DNA of 64,000 bases from Marivita sp046592965 (GTDB lineage: Bacteria; Pseudomonadota; Alphaproteobacteria; Rhodobacterales; Rhodobacteraceae): contig NZ_JBISBV010000002.1 in assembly GCF_046592965.1 (NCBI RefSeq), forward strand, positions 1-64,000, given 5' to 3'. This document shows positions 35,938-44,998 of this stretch, in pieces. The translations under genes were made by a program, and so were the position numbers. The notes under the pieces were generated by a model, which ran no database searches, was not told the origin of the DNA, and saw only the letters and a list, made by a program, of their open reading frames with translations. Numbering within the stretch: position 1 is the stretch's first letter; the number at the start of each line of letters is the position of its first letter.

Positions 35938-37059
35938 GTGAGGCGTCAGGGGTCGCCACTGCGCATCGAGCAAAGCTCGGGTGTATTGCAGGTGTCCGGC
36001 GCGCTGACGGTTCACACGGTGACGGAGGCGCGCGCAACGTTCGACGGGATCGCGCCCGATGCCGTGAGCGAGATCGATCTGTCAGACCTCGAAAGGCTCG
36101 ACACGGCCGGAGCGTGGGCGCTGGTTTTGTTGAAAACGCGGTTTTCCGACTCCGGTACAGACCTTGCCTTCACCGGCACACGCAGCGAGACCGACAGCCT
36201 TTTGCAGACCGTTGAACAGGCCATGCCCGAGCCCGACGAGGTCGCAACGACAAAGCGGTCGCTTGTCCAGATGCTCGATGCGCTCGGGCGCAAGGTGATG
36301 TCAGGCGTGGGGTTTCTGCGGGCGCTGACGGCCTATCTGGGCATGTTCTTGCATCGTCTCGCGCGCGCATTTCGGCATCCCGGCCAGTTTCCGCTGACCT
36401 CCCTGGTACATCACTGCGAAGAGGTCGGTCTGAAGGCCGTGCCGATCGTATCGCTCATGGCGTTTCTGATTGGCGTGGTGCTGGCCTTTCAAGGCTCGGT
36501 TCAGCTTCGCCAGTTTGGTGCAGAGGTGTTCGTGGTCGATCTGATCGCCATTTCGATCTTGCGCGAACTGGGCATCTTGCTGACCTCGATCATCGTTGCC
36601 GGGCGCACCGCGTCCGCGTTCACGGCGGCCATCGGCTCGATGAAGATGCGCGAAGAGATCGACGCCATGCGGACATTGGGTATCGATCCGGCGATGAACC
36701 TGTTTCTGCCGCGGATACTGGCGTTGTTCTTCATGCTGCCGATCCTTGGTCTCATCGCCAACATGGCGGGATTGTTCGGCGGCGCGCTGATGGCTTGGAT
36801 CGACTTGGGCATCTCTCCGGCCATGTTCCGAACCCGGCTCGTCGAGGGCACGTCGGTCACGCATGTCTTTGTTGGTCTGATCAAAGCGCCGTTTTTCGCG
36901 CTGATCATCGGGGTGGTCGGATGCCATGCGGGGATGCAAGTGCAGAGCAATGCGGAATCGCTGGGGCGGATGACATCGAACGCCGTGGTGACGGCCATTT
37001 TCGCGGTCATCGTCGCAGACGCGGTCTTTTCCATCTTCTTTGCGAGAATCGGCATATGA
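35938..37059 (+). CDS. MlaE-family ABC transporter permease with N-terminal STAS domain
   Basis: The protein of about 373 residues opens with a STAS-like domain (residues about 5-85, LRIEQSSGVLQVSGALTVHTV and the conserved SEIDLSDLERLDTAGAWAL) fused to an MlaE permease of five or six helices with the family-defining ISILRELGILLTSIIVAGRTASAFTAAIGSMKMREEIDAM. In E. coli the STAS protein MlaB is separate; fused forms are usual in alphaproteobacteria. It moves phospholipids across the inner membrane with MlaF and an MCE protein. The start is uncertain: a GTG at 35938 with AAGGCGG upstream gives the best fit, but the frame is open to 35470. Confidence 0.82.
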   Translation: MRRQGSPLRIEQSSGVLQVSGALTVHTVTEARATFDGIAPDAVSEIDLSDLERLDTAGAWALVLLKTRFSDSGTDLAFTGTRSETDSLLQTVEQAMPEPDEVATTKRSLVQMLDALGRKVMSGVGFLRALTAYLGMFLHRLARAFRHPGQFPLTSLVHHCEEVGLKAVPIVSLMAFLIGVVLAFQGSVQLRQFGAEVFVVDLIAISILRELGILLTSIIVAGRTASAFTAAIGSMKMREEIDAMRTLGIDPAMNLFLPRILALFFMLPILGLIANMAGLFGGALMAWIDLGISPAMFRTRLVEGTSVTHVFVGLIKAPFFALIIGVVGCHAGMQVQSNAESLGRMTSNAVVTAIFAVIVADAVFSIFFARIGI

Positions 37060-37853
37060 GCACGGATGAGGTGGTCATAAAGATTCGCGGCGTGCGCAAC
37101 CAGTTCGGCACTCAGGTCGTGCACGAGGATCTTGATCTTGACGTCTATCGCGGTGAAATTCTGGGCGTCGTCGGCGGATCGGGAACCGGCAAATCAGTGT
37201 TGCTGCGCACCATCACCGGGTTGCAGCGGCCGCGCGAAGGGACCGTCGAGGTCTTGGGAACGGACGTTCTCAATGCCGATGAAGACACCAGACAGGCGCT
37301 TGAAAACCGATGGGGCGTGATGTTTCAGGACGGCGCCTTGTTCTCGTCGCTGACCGTGCGCGAAAACGTCGAGGTTCCGATGCGCCCGGTGACAGGTATT
37401 GACCCTGCGATCCGAAGCGCGCTTGCCGACCTCAAGATTTCGATGGTGGGCCTGCCCTATCTGGCAGGCGACAAATACCCGTCAGAGCTGTCCGGCGGCA
37501 TGCGCAAACGGGCCGGGCTGGCGCGCGCGTTGGCGCTTGATCCCGACATCGTCTTTCTTGACGAGCCGACAGCGGGGCTTGACCCGATCGGCGCTTCGGC
37601 TTTCGACGAACTGATCCAGGATCTCAGCCACTCGCTTGGCTTGACGGTGTTTCTGGTGACGCATGATCTGGACACGCTGCACGCAACATGCGACCGCATC
37701 GCCGTGCTGGCGGAAAGAAAGGTGCTGGTGACCGGCACCATGAAGGATATGCTGGCGGTCGATCACCCATGGGTGCACGAGTATTTCCACGGCCCGCGTG
37801 CCCGCGCCGCCATATCCGAGACCCAGCCCGACACCGGGCGGAAAGGCGACTGA
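37056..37853 (+). CDS. MlaF-like ABC transporter ATP-binding protein
   Basis: The protein of about 265 residues has a Walker A (GGSGTGKSVLL, residues about 39-49), a Q-loop (FQDGALFSSLT), the signature ELSGGMRKRAGLARAL, and a Walker B (DIVFLDEPTAGLDPI). The GGMRKR form is typical of MlaF/MkL ATPases. The start overlaps the permease stop (ATATGAG). It powers lipid transport with the STAS-MlaE permease. Confidence 0.9.
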   Translation: MSTDEVVIKIRGVRNQFGTQVVHEDLDLDVYRGEILGVVGGSGTGKSVLLRTITGLQRPREGTVEVLGTDVLNADEDTRQALENRWGVMFQDGALFSSLTVRENVEVPMRPVTGIDPAIRSALADLKISMVGLPYLAGDKYPSELSGGMRKRAGLARALALDPDIVFLDEPTAGLDPIGASAFDELIQDLSHSLGLTVFLVTHDLDTLHATCDRIAVLAERKVLVTGTMKDMLAVDHPWVHEYFHGPRARAAISETQPDTGRKGD

Positions 37854-37854
37854 A

Positions 37855-39594
37855 TTGGAAACCAAGGCAAAATTCGTACTGATAGGCGCATTCACGCTTG
37901 CGGGCATGTTTGGCATTCTGGCGTTTTTCGTCTGGTTCGCACAGGTCGAGCTTGACCGGCAATTCGATTATTACGACATCCGGTTCTCCTCCGTCGCGGG
38001 GTTGAGCAATGCGTCCGATGTCCGCTTTGCCGGATTGCCGGTCGGTCAGGTTGTCGATGTGCGCCTGTCGCCGGATCATGACGGCTCGGTCGTCGTGCGG
38101 GTTGAGGTGAATGCCGAAACGCCGGTGCGCACGGACAGTGTCGCCACAATCGACGCGCAGGGCGTGACGGGGGTGTCTTTTGTCGGCATCGACGCGGGCT
38201 CGCCGTCCGCGCCCTTGCTCGAACGCGAGGAGGACGGCCCGATTCCGGAGATCGCAGCCGGTCGCTCCACTCTGCAAAGCCTTTCCGAAGACGCGCCCCG
38301 GCTGCTGGAGGAATCTCTCAAGGTGGTGGAAGAGCTGGGCGCGCTTCTCGGAGAAGACAACAGGCAACAGATCGACCGTATCCTTGCCAATGTGGAAACC
38401 GCGTCCGAAGGGTTCGCCGCCACGCTCGAGGACTTTACCTCGGTGACGACTACCGTGTCGGATTTCGCCAGGCAGATGGACCAGTTCAATGACACGCTCG
38501 CGACGCTCACCGGGGATCTGACCGGTGTTCTGGCGACTGCCGATACAGCGCTGGTGTCTATCGGCGAATTGTCCGAGCAGGGAAAGGGGCTGCTGACGTC
38601 GGGTTCCGAAACACTGCAAGTCGCGCAAGGCGCGATCACCCGAACAGAAAATTTCGTGGCCGAGGATTTAAGCCAGACCACCGAAGAACTTCGTCTCGCC
38701 ACTGCCGAAATCCGCGCGCAGGTGAGCTCGTTAAGCGAGGATGCCAGCGCGCTGATGGAAACGCTTGGCACGACCGGAGAAACCGCGACCGCCCGCCTTC
38801 AGGAAGCCCAATCAACGCTCGCCGCAACCGACGCCCTGATCGCGCGGCTGGACGAGGCGACACTTGCCGTGGGCGGCGCCGCTAGCCGTATCGACACGCT
38901 GATCGAAGAGGACGGCGCGCCGCTGCTGGCCGAAACCCGTGCCATGATAGCCGAGGCGGATCGCGCCATCGCGTCCGTCGCCACCATCGCGGATCAGGAC
39001 TTGCCGACCATCGTGGCCGATATCCGCAACGCGACCGAAACGTTCCGCACGGTAACGACCGAAATCGGCACCAACCTGACAGCATCGAGTGAGACCGTCG
39101 AGGACGTGCTACAAACCGCGCGCACGACGCTCGAAGATGCAAGCACCAGTTTTGCCAATGCCAACACGACGCTCGCCGCCATCAACTCTGCTCTGGATAC
39201 CGGCGAACGGGCGCTTGGCGCGGCGGAACGCGCGTTTGACGGCGCTGACCGCGTCATCAACGAAGACATCTCGGGCATCATAACCGGGCTTGAAGGCACG
39301 TTGGACGCGTTGAACGGTGCCATCGCCGGTGTGGCCGATGACTTGCCGGGCATCTCGGCCGATCTGCGCACCGCCAGTCAGTCCGCCGTCGAGACGTTTG
39401 CCGAGCTGCGCCGGATCACGGACGCATCCTCGCCTGCGATCAGGGAGTTCACGACCAACGCATTGCCGATGTTTTCCCGACTGGCGCAGGAGACCCGGAC
39501 GCTGGTGGCCAATCTCGATCGCCTCACCAACACAATCCAGCGTGATCCCACACGCTTTTTCCTAGACCGTGGAACCCCGGAGTTCAGACGATGA
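37855..39594 (+). CDS. MCE-domain protein (MlaD-like) with long helical tail
   Basis: The protein of about 579 residues has an N-terminal membrane helix (residues about 8-30), an MCE domain (about 38-115, with DVRFAGLPVGQVVDVRL) and then about 450 residues of Ala/Thr/Ser-rich helix with frequent Leu and Ile, likely coiled coil. E. coli MlaD is about 180 residues, so the tail is long, as in other alphaproteobacteria; it may build a channel across the periplasm. The TTG at 37855 lies one base after the ATPase stop codon and yields the family-like N-terminus ETKAKFVLIGAFTLAG. Confidence 0.85.
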   Translation: METKAKFVLIGAFTLAGMFGILAFFVWFAQVELDRQFDYYDIRFSSVAGLSNASDVRFAGLPVGQVVDVRLSPDHDGSVVVRVEVNAETPVRTDSVATIDAQGVTGVSFVGIDAGSPSAPLLEREEDGPIPEIAAGRSTLQSLSEDAPRLLEESLKVVEELGALLGEDNRQQIDRILANVETASEGFAATLEDFTSVTTTVSDFARQMDQFNDTLATLTGDLTGVLATADTALVSIGELSEQGKGLLTSGSETLQVAQGAITRTENFVAEDLSQTTEELRLATAEIRAQVSSLSEDASALMETLGTTGETATARLQEAQSTLAATDALIARLDEATLAVGGAASRIDTLIEEDGAPLLAETRAMIAEADRAIASVATIADQDLPTIVADIRNATETFRTVTTEIGTNLTASSETVEDVLQTARTTLEDASTSFANANTTLAAINSALDTGERALGAAERAFDGADRVINEDISGIITGLEGTLDALNGAIAGVADDLPGISADLRTASQSAVETFAELRRITDASSPAIREFTTNALPMFSRLAQETRTLVANLDRLTNTIQRDPTRFFLDRGTPEFRR

Positions 39595-40238
39595 CCCATT
39601 CGCGCCTCACTTTCCGTTTCGCTCGTGCAAGCCTTGCTGTCGGGGCGTTGGCCGTGGTGACTGGCTGCTCCGCGCTGTCCGCGTTCAGCGACGCGGCGAC
39701 ACCGCTGGACGTCTATGAAATTCCCGCACCTTCGGGCATCTCGCCAACGACACGCGGCGCGGTTGCGCGCGATGTGATCGTCGAATTGCCGACGACAAGC
39801 GGTGCCCTGGAAACCGACCGCATCATGATCCGGCCGAACCCCCTGCAAGCGCAATACTTGCCAGAGGTGCGCTGGAGCGAGCCTGTGCCGGTGATGGTGC
39901 AGACCCTGATGCTGCGCGCCATCGAGTCGACCGGTGCGGTGCGCTATGTGGGCCGTCAGCCTTTGGGTGTCAGCGGCGATTATGCCATTGTCACCGAAGT
40001 GATGGATTTTCACGCCGAGCAGATCGCCGGCGGCGACGGGGCAATGGTCGAGGTGAGACTCCTGTCGCGTCTGGTTCGGGAACGGGATGCGCGTATCGTG
40101 TCCAGCCGTACGTTCAGCGCCGAGGCACTGTCCGGCTCTACCGATACGTTGCCCTTGGTGGAAGCGTTCAGCGCCGCGTCCGATCAGGTGTTTACCGAGG
40201 TCGCGCAGTGGATTCGCACTTCGGTTGCTGGCGGCTAG
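39591..40238 (+). CDS. ABC-type transport auxiliary lipoprotein (PqiC/DUF330-like)
   Basis: The 215-residue protein has a signal peptide with a lipobox (VVTGC, Cys at residue 26) and about 185 residues with PLDVYEIPAPSG and VMVQTLMLRAIESTGAVRYVGRQPLG, the pattern of the PqiC-like lipoproteins that accompany MCE transporters. It would be anchored to the outer membrane and receive lipid or stabilise the MCE tunnel. Its ATG overlaps the MCE stop by four bases. Confidence 0.8.
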   Translation: MTHSRLTFRFARASLAVGALAVVTGCSALSAFSDAATPLDVYEIPAPSGISPTTRGAVARDVIVELPTTSGALETDRIMIRPNPLQAQYLPEVRWSEPVPVMVQTLMLRAIESTGAVRYVGRQPLGVSGDYAIVTEVMDFHAEQIAGGDGAMVEVRLLSRLVRERDARIVSSRTFSAEALSGSTDTLPLVEAFSAASDQVFTEVAQWIRTSVAGG

Positions 40239-40631
40239 GGTCGTTGCGAAAATTTACCTTCCGGTTCTTTCGGGGACGGATGAGGCCAGCGCCCCGAACC
40301 GAAAATAATCGCGTATCTACGCGCAATTATTGCGAAAATCACAACCGTGCAAAGTTGCGTCTTCGGTCGCGGCGGGCTGTTTTCTCTCGAAAGCCACCGC
40401 GGTCCAGGCGAACCGCTCGCGTTGTCGTGATTGACTCGCAAGGACATGGAAAGCAATGATTTCCCCCGAGTGCAGAGGGAAGGGCTGACGATCATCACAT
40501 TCAGGTTCCGACCGGTGCCGGGTGGTTCAATACAAGCGATCTCGAACGTGCGAAAATTTTCGGTGTGACGCGAAGCGGACACCGCCACGAAAACAACAAG
40601 CGGCAAAGCCGCAAACCTTGGGAGGAAGACA
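40239..40631. other. Intergenic region upstream of phnD, no gene seen
   Basis: About 390 bp without a supportable gene. It must contain the phnD promoter. I looked for a Pho box (two CTGTCAT-like direct repeats 11 bp apart) and found none convincing, so phosphate-starvation control is not evident. A GGGAGGA Shine-Dalgarno lies about six bases before the phnD ATG. Confidence 0.5.
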
Positions 40632-41606
40632 ATGAAACTGGATATCAAACTACTGTTGGGCGCATCCGCAATCGCGATGCTGTCGATGGGCGGCGCGGCA
40701 TCCGCGCAGGAGTGCGAGCGCGGCGATCTTGACGCGCGGTTCTGTGATGAAGACGGGGATATGCTGGCCGATACCCCGACCGATCCCGCCGATCAGATCG
40801 ATCCTGACACGCTGATCTTTGCCTACACCCCGGTCGAGGATCCGGCGGTTTATGCCGAAGCATGGGCCGATTTCCTGTCCCATTTGGAATCCGAGACAGG
40901 CAAGAAGGTGACGTTCTTCCCGGTGCAAAACAACGCCGCGCAGATCGAGGCGATGCGTTCGGGGCGTCTGCACATCGCGGGCTTCAACACCGGATCGAAC
41001 CCGCTGGCGGTGAATTGCGCAGGCTTCAAGCCGTTCACCATCATGGCCTCCGAGGATGGCTCTTTTGGTTACGAGATGGAGATCATCACCTATCCCGGAT
41101 CGGGGATCGAAAGCATTGAGGACATCAAGGGCAAAAAACTTGCCTTCACCGCGCCGACGTCCAATTCGGGGTTCAAGGCTCCAAGCGCGATCCTGAAAGC
41201 CGATTACGATCTGCTGCCCGACCGCGACTTCGAGCCGGTCTTTTCAGGCAAGCATGACAACTCGGTTCTGGGCGTTGCCAACAAGGACTATCCGGCAGCC
41301 GCCATCGCAAACTCGGTCATGGGCCGCATGTTCGAGCGTGATGTGGTAGACCGTGACCAGATCGTATCGCTTTACAAATCGCAAACCTTCCCGACCACGG
41401 CCTATGGCGTGGCCTACAACCTCAAGCCCGAGCTTCAGGACAAAATCCGCGGCGCGTTCGAGAATTTCGAATGGGAAGGCACGTCGCTCAAGGAAGAGTT
41501 CGAAAAGAACGGCGAGGGGCAGTTCATCCCGATCACCTACAAGGAATTCTGGGACGTGATCCGCAAGATCGACGCGGCCAACGGCGTCAGCTACGCTTGC
41601 GAATGA
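40632..41606 (+). CDS. phnD: PhnD-like phosphonate/phosphate-ester ABC transporter substrate-binding protein
   Basis: The 324-residue protein has a signal peptide (cleavage near ASAQE, residue 26) and the PhnD fold: FAYTPVEDPAVYAEAWADFLSHLESETGKKVTFFPVQNNAAQIEAMRSGRLHIAGF, and the SNSGFKAPSAIL phosphate-binding loop near 178-190. A Cys/acidic segment (CERGDLDARFCDEDGD, residues 27-42) precedes the core and is an addition. PhnD proteins bind phosphonates, phosphite or phosphate esters in the periplasm. It is followed by a hairpin and then the ATPase and two permeases, so the transporter is complete. The true ligand is unknown, and the neighbouring HAD enzyme and kinase may indicate an organophosphate. 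Confidence 0.87.
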   Translation: MKLDIKLLLGASAIAMLSMGGAASAQECERGDLDARFCDEDGDMLADTPTDPADQIDPDTLIFAYTPVEDPAVYAEAWADFLSHLESETGKKVTFFPVQNNAAQIEAMRSGRLHIAGFNTGSNPLAVNCAGFKPFTIMASEDGSFGYEMEIITYPGSGIESIEDIKGKKLAFTAPTSNSGFKAPSAILKADYDLLPDRDFEPVFSGKHDNSVLGVANKDYPAAAIANSVMGRMFERDVVDRDQIVSLYKSQTFPTTAYGVAYNLKPELQDKIRGAFENFEWEGTSLKEEFEKNGEGQFIPITYKEFWDVIRKIDAANGVSYACE

Positions 41607-41616
41607 TTTGATGATC

Positions 41617-41640
41617 GGGCGGGGGTTTTTTCCTCCGCCC
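41617..41640 (+). terminator. Hairpin between phnD and phnC (partial terminator or mRNA stabiliser)
   Basis: GGGCGGGGG pairs with CCTCCGCCC (nine pairs, one G-T) around a TTTTTT loop. There is no T-run after it, so it may act less as a terminator than as a 3' stabiliser that gives more substrate-binding protein than permease, a common arrangement in ABC importer operons. Confidence 0.65.
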
Positions 41641-41671
41641 ATCCAATAAGAACACGATTGGGGAGGGGCGC

Positions 41672-42466
41672 ATGCTGCGGCTTGAGAAATTGGTCAAGAC
41701 CTACAAGACCGGCGATCAGGCGCTGAAAGCGGTCGATCTCGACATGCCGGAAGGTCAGGTTCTGGCCCTGATCGGCCCGTCAGGCGCTGGCAAATCGACC
41801 CTGATCCGCTGCATCAACCGGTTGGTGGAGCCGACCTCCGGCAAGGTCTATCTGGGTGATACCGAACTGACACATCTCTCCTCCGGTGCACTGCGACGCG
41901 AACGGCGGCGCATGGGAATGATCTTTCAGGAATACGCGCTGGTCGAACGACTGACGGTGATGGAAAACGTGCTGTCGGGGCGTCTGGGCTATGTCGGGTT
42001 CTGGCGCAGTTTTCTGCGCAGATACCCGCAAAAGGATGTGGATGAGGCGTTCCGTCTTCTGGACCGCGTCGGACTGGTGCACATGGCCGACAAACGCGCC
42101 GACGAACTGTCGGGCGGTCAGCGCCAGCGTGTGGGCATCTGCCGCGCGCTCATCCAGAATCCCGATGTGTTGCTGGTGGACGAGCCGACGGCCTCGCTCG
42201 ATCCCAAGACATCACGCCAGATCATGCGGCTCATTTGCGAATTGTGCCGAGAGCGCGGGCTGGCGGCGATCATCAACATCCATGACGTCGCGCTGGCGCA
42301 GATGTTCGTGCAGCGCGTCATCGGCCTACGCGCGGGGGCGATCGAATTCGACGGTCCACCAGATGCCCTGACGCCCGACGTCCTGACAACGATCTACGGT
42401 GAGGAAGATTGGGAAGCGACGATCGAACCGGTCGAGGATGACGACGATATCGAGGCGGCGGAATGA
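41672..42466 (+). CDS. phnC: Phosphonate-type ABC transporter ATP-binding protein
   Basis: The 264-residue protein has the Walker A GPSGAGKSTLIR (residues about 34-45), Q-loop IFQEYALVERLTVMENVLSGRL with the PhnC-typical insertion GYVGFWRSFLRRY, signature LSGGQRQRVGICRAL and Walker B VLLVDEPTASLD. An acidic C-terminal tail is present. It has GGGGAGGGG just upstream of the ATG. It energises the PhnE permeases encoded next. Confidence 0.9.
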   Translation: MLRLEKLVKTYKTGDQALKAVDLDMPEGQVLALIGPSGAGKSTLIRCINRLVEPTSGKVYLGDTELTHLSSGALRRERRRMGMIFQEYALVERLTVMENVLSGRLGYVGFWRSFLRRYPQKDVDEAFRLLDRVGLVHMADKRADELSGGQRQRVGICRALIQNPDVLLVDEPTASLDPKTSRQIMRLICELCRERGLAAIINIHDVALAQMFVQRVIGLRAGAIEFDGPPDALTPDVLTTIYGEEDWEATIEPVEDDDDIEAAE

Positions 42467-43281
42467 GCACACATCGCGAACTTGACGACATGCTGGGCAA
42501 GGGCTGGCGCAAGCCGCATTTCATCAGGCGCAAATGGCTGCGCTACGCGTTGATCCTCGGGTTTCTGGCCTATCTCGTCGCCGCCTTCCTGACCATCGAG
42601 GTCAACTGGTCTCGCGTTTATGAGGGGCTGGAGCGTGGCAGGCAGTTCATTCTGGCCTTCACCAGCCCCGATTTCACTTCGCGGTCCGGCGATATCTGGG
42701 GCGGGATGCTGGAGAGCATCATCATGACGGTGGCCGCGTCGGTTGTCGGCATCGCCATCTCGATCCCCATCGCGCTGGGCGCGGCGCGCAACGTGGCCCC
42801 GTTGCCGGTCTACATGATCTGCCGGGCGATCATCGCGGTCAGCCGCGCGTTGCAGGAAATCATCGTCGCGATCCTGCTGGTCGCGATCTTCGGCTTCGGC
42901 CCGCTGGCCGGCTTCCTGACGCTCAGCTTTGCCACCATCGGGTTTTTGTCGAAACTGCTGGCCGAGGATATCGAGAGCATGGACCGCGTGCAGGCCGAGG
43001 CGATCCGCGCATCCGGAGCGAAATGGATGCAGTGGATCAATTACGGCGTTCAGCCACAGGTCATGCCGCGCCTGATTGGCCTGTCGATGTACCGCATCGA
43101 CATCAACTTCCGCGAAAGCGCCATTCTGGGCCTTGTCGGCGCGGGCGGTATCGGGGCCACGCTCAACACGTCCTTTGATCGCTATGAATACGACACCGCC
43201 GCCGCGATCCTGCTTCTCATCATCGGCATCGTGATGGCGCTGGAATACCTGTCAGGCATCGTCCGGGCGAGGGTGCAATAA
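42463..43281 (+). CDS. phnE: Phosphonate-type ABC transporter permease (first PhnE)
   Basis: The 272-residue protein has about six helices and the permease EAA loop ESMDRVQAEAIRASGAKWMQWINYGVQPQVMPRL near residues 175-210. The sequence ESIIMTVAASVVGIAISIPIALGAARN fits the PhnE family. A polar N-terminus of about 25 residues precedes the first helix. It overlaps phnC by four bases and its stop overlaps the start of the second permease. Confidence 0.88.
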   Translation: MSTHRELDDMLGKGWRKPHFIRRKWLRYALILGFLAYLVAAFLTIEVNWSRVYEGLERGRQFILAFTSPDFTSRSGDIWGGMLESIIMTVAASVVGIAISIPIALGAARNVAPLPVYMICRAIIAVSRALQEIIVAILLVAIFGFGPLAGFLTLSFATIGFLSKLLAEDIESMDRVQAEAIRASGAKWMQWINYGVQPQVMPRLIGLSMYRIDINFRESAILGLVGAGGIGATLNTSFDRYEYDTAAAILLLIIGIVMALEYLSGIVRARVQ

Positions 43282-44096
43282 TGCCGGTGACAGACGCGAA
43301 CGGCCAGAAGATCTGGCAGCGCCGCTCGGGCCGGGAAAGCCTTGCTCATTGGGTGATGTGGCTGATCGGCGTGGCGGTCTTCGCCTATTGCTGGCAGCAG
43401 ATTTCCGAAGCGACGACATGGTTCTTCGTCGAGGACGCGCCGCGCATCGCCGGCGACATCTGGCGACGTGCCACGCCGCCGAAATGGGAATACATCACGC
43501 AACTGGGCAAGCCGATCTGGGACACCCTCAACATCGCGACGCTCGGCACGCTGATCGCGTTGGTCTTCGCTGTGCCGGTGGCGTTTCTGGCGGCGCGCAA
43601 CACCACGCCGTCACGATTCCTGATCCGTCCCATCGCTCTGCTCATCATCGTCTCCACCCGGTCGATCAATTCGCTGATCTGGGCGCTGCTGCTGATCGCG
43701 ATCATCGGCCCCGGCGTCTTTGCCGGTGTCATCGCCATCGCCATCCGCTCCATCGGGTTCTGTGCCAAGCTGCTTTACGAGGCCATCGAGGAAATTGACG
43801 AGACACAGGTCGAGGCGATCACCGCAACGGGTGCGTCGCGCTGGCAGGTCATGGCCTATGGCATCGTACCGCAAATCATGCCGGCCTTTGCCGGTATCGC
43901 GGTCTTTCGATGGGACATCAATATCCGCGAATCCACCGTGCTTGGCCTTGTCGGCGCCGGCGGGATCGGTTTGCAGCTGTCGGCATCGCTCAACACGCTG
44001 GCTTGGCCGCAGGTCAGCCTGATCCTGCTGGTCATCCTGGCCGCCGTCGTGATCAGCGAATGGGTCTCGGCCAAGGTGCGGGGCGCGATCATCTGA
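43281..44096 (+). CDS. phnE: Phosphonate-type ABC transporter permease (second PhnE)
   Basis: The 271-residue protein is a second PhnE, also with six helices and an EAA loop (EEIDETQVEAITATGASRWQVMAYGIVPQIMPAF). It presumably forms a heterodimer with the first. The start codon shares a base with the upstream stop. The next gene starts inside its stop codon. Confidence 0.88.
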   Translation: MPVTDANGQKIWQRRSGRESLAHWVMWLIGVAVFAYCWQQISEATTWFFVEDAPRIAGDIWRRATPPKWEYITQLGKPIWDTLNIATLGTLIALVFAVPVAFLAARNTTPSRFLIRPIALLIIVSTRSINSLIWALLLIAIIGPGVFAGVIAIAIRSIGFCAKLLYEAIEEIDETQVEAITATGASRWQVMAYGIVPQIMPAFAGIAVFRWDINIRESTVLGLVGAGGIGLQLSASLNTLAWPQVSLILLVILAAVVISEWVSAKVRGAII

Positions 44097-44998
44097 TGCA
44101 AATGACCGCTGAAACCGCGTTTGCCGCCTATGAAGCCGTGCGCCACCGCCTTCCAGCGGTGACTGCGACCGAAACGGCGCACCAACAGGTCGGCACGATT
44201 GCCGACATCGCGGATCGCTTTGACGTTTTTCTGCTGGACGCGTTTGGCGTGCTCAACATCGGCGAAACCGCTATCGCCGGGACGCGCGAACGGATTGATG
44301 ATCTGAGGGCGGCGGGAAAACGCGTCATCGTGGTGTCAAACGCCGCCAGCGTTCCGGTGTCCGATCTGGTCGCGAAATACCGTCGGCTTGGCTATGATTT
44401 CGCGGCAGAGGATATCCTCACCAGCCGCATGGCGATGGTCACGGGGCTCGCCCGAAAAAAACCGTGCCGCTGGGGCGTCATGGCCGGAGAGATGCCGCAG
44501 TTCGCGGATCTGGGGGCGCTTGATCTGACATTGCTTGAGAGTGAGCCTGACACCTATGATGCGGTCGATGGCTTTCTTCTAGTCGGCAGCGCAACCTGGA
44601 CGCATGCGCAGCAACAGCTGTTGGAAAAATCAATGTCATCCAATCCGCGCCCGATGCTGGTTGCCAACCCCGATATCGTCGCCCCGCGAGAGACCGGCTT
44701 TTCCACCGAACCCGGCCATTTTGCACATCTGTTGGCAGACCGGACGGGCGTTTCGCCGGAGTTCTTCGGCAAGCCTTTCGCCAACATCTATGACATGGCT
44801 TTCGCCAAATTGCGCAATAGCGACAGATCGCGGGTGCTGATGGTGGGCGATAGCCTGCACACCGATATTCTGGGCGCGCAGACCGCCGGGATCGCGTCGG
44901 CGCTTGTGACGGATTTCGGGTTCTTCGCCGGTCACGACGTGGAGTCTGCAATCCGCCGATCCGGAATCGTTCCGACCTTTACCATCACCCGCCCCTAG
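44096..44998 (+). CDS. Atypical HAD-superfamily class IIA hydrolase
   Basis: The protein of about 300 residues has the class IIA HAD layout: motif I is FLLDAFGVLNIGETAIAGT (residues about 40-58), motif II VIVVSNAAS (near 78-86) and motif IV MVGDSLHTDILGAQTAGI near 250-267. The nucleophile Asp is kept but the usual acid/base Asp two residues on is Phe. This resembles the sub-branch in which the motif reads DxWGVL. It may be a phosphatase with altered chemistry or a binding protein. It is translationally coupled to the second permease (TGATG), so it probably processes the imported phospho-compound. Confidence 0.75.
   Translation: MQMTAETAFAAYEAVRHRLPAVTATETAHQQVGTIADIADRFDVFLLDAFGVLNIGETAIAGTRERIDDLRAAGKRVIVVSNAASVPVSDLVAKYRRLGYDFAAEDILTSRMAMVTGLARKKPCRWGVMAGEMPQFADLGALDLTLLESEPDTYDAVDGFLLVGSATWTHAQQQLLEKSMSSNPRPMLVANPDIVAPRETGFSTEPGHFAHLLADRTGVSPEFFGKPFANIYDMAFAKLRNSDRSRVLMVGDSLHTDILGAQTAGIASALVTDFGFFAGHDVESAIRRSGIVPTFTITRP

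Noticed and set aside
35561..35941. 126-codon plus-strand frame before the STAS-MlaE gene
   Set aside because: Arg/Ser-rich with no domain and weak start; only a possible short coupled leader at its end is kept as a finding.
40239..40631. Pho box upstream of phnD
   Set aside because: I could not find two 7-bp CTGTCAT-like repeats with 4-bp spacing.
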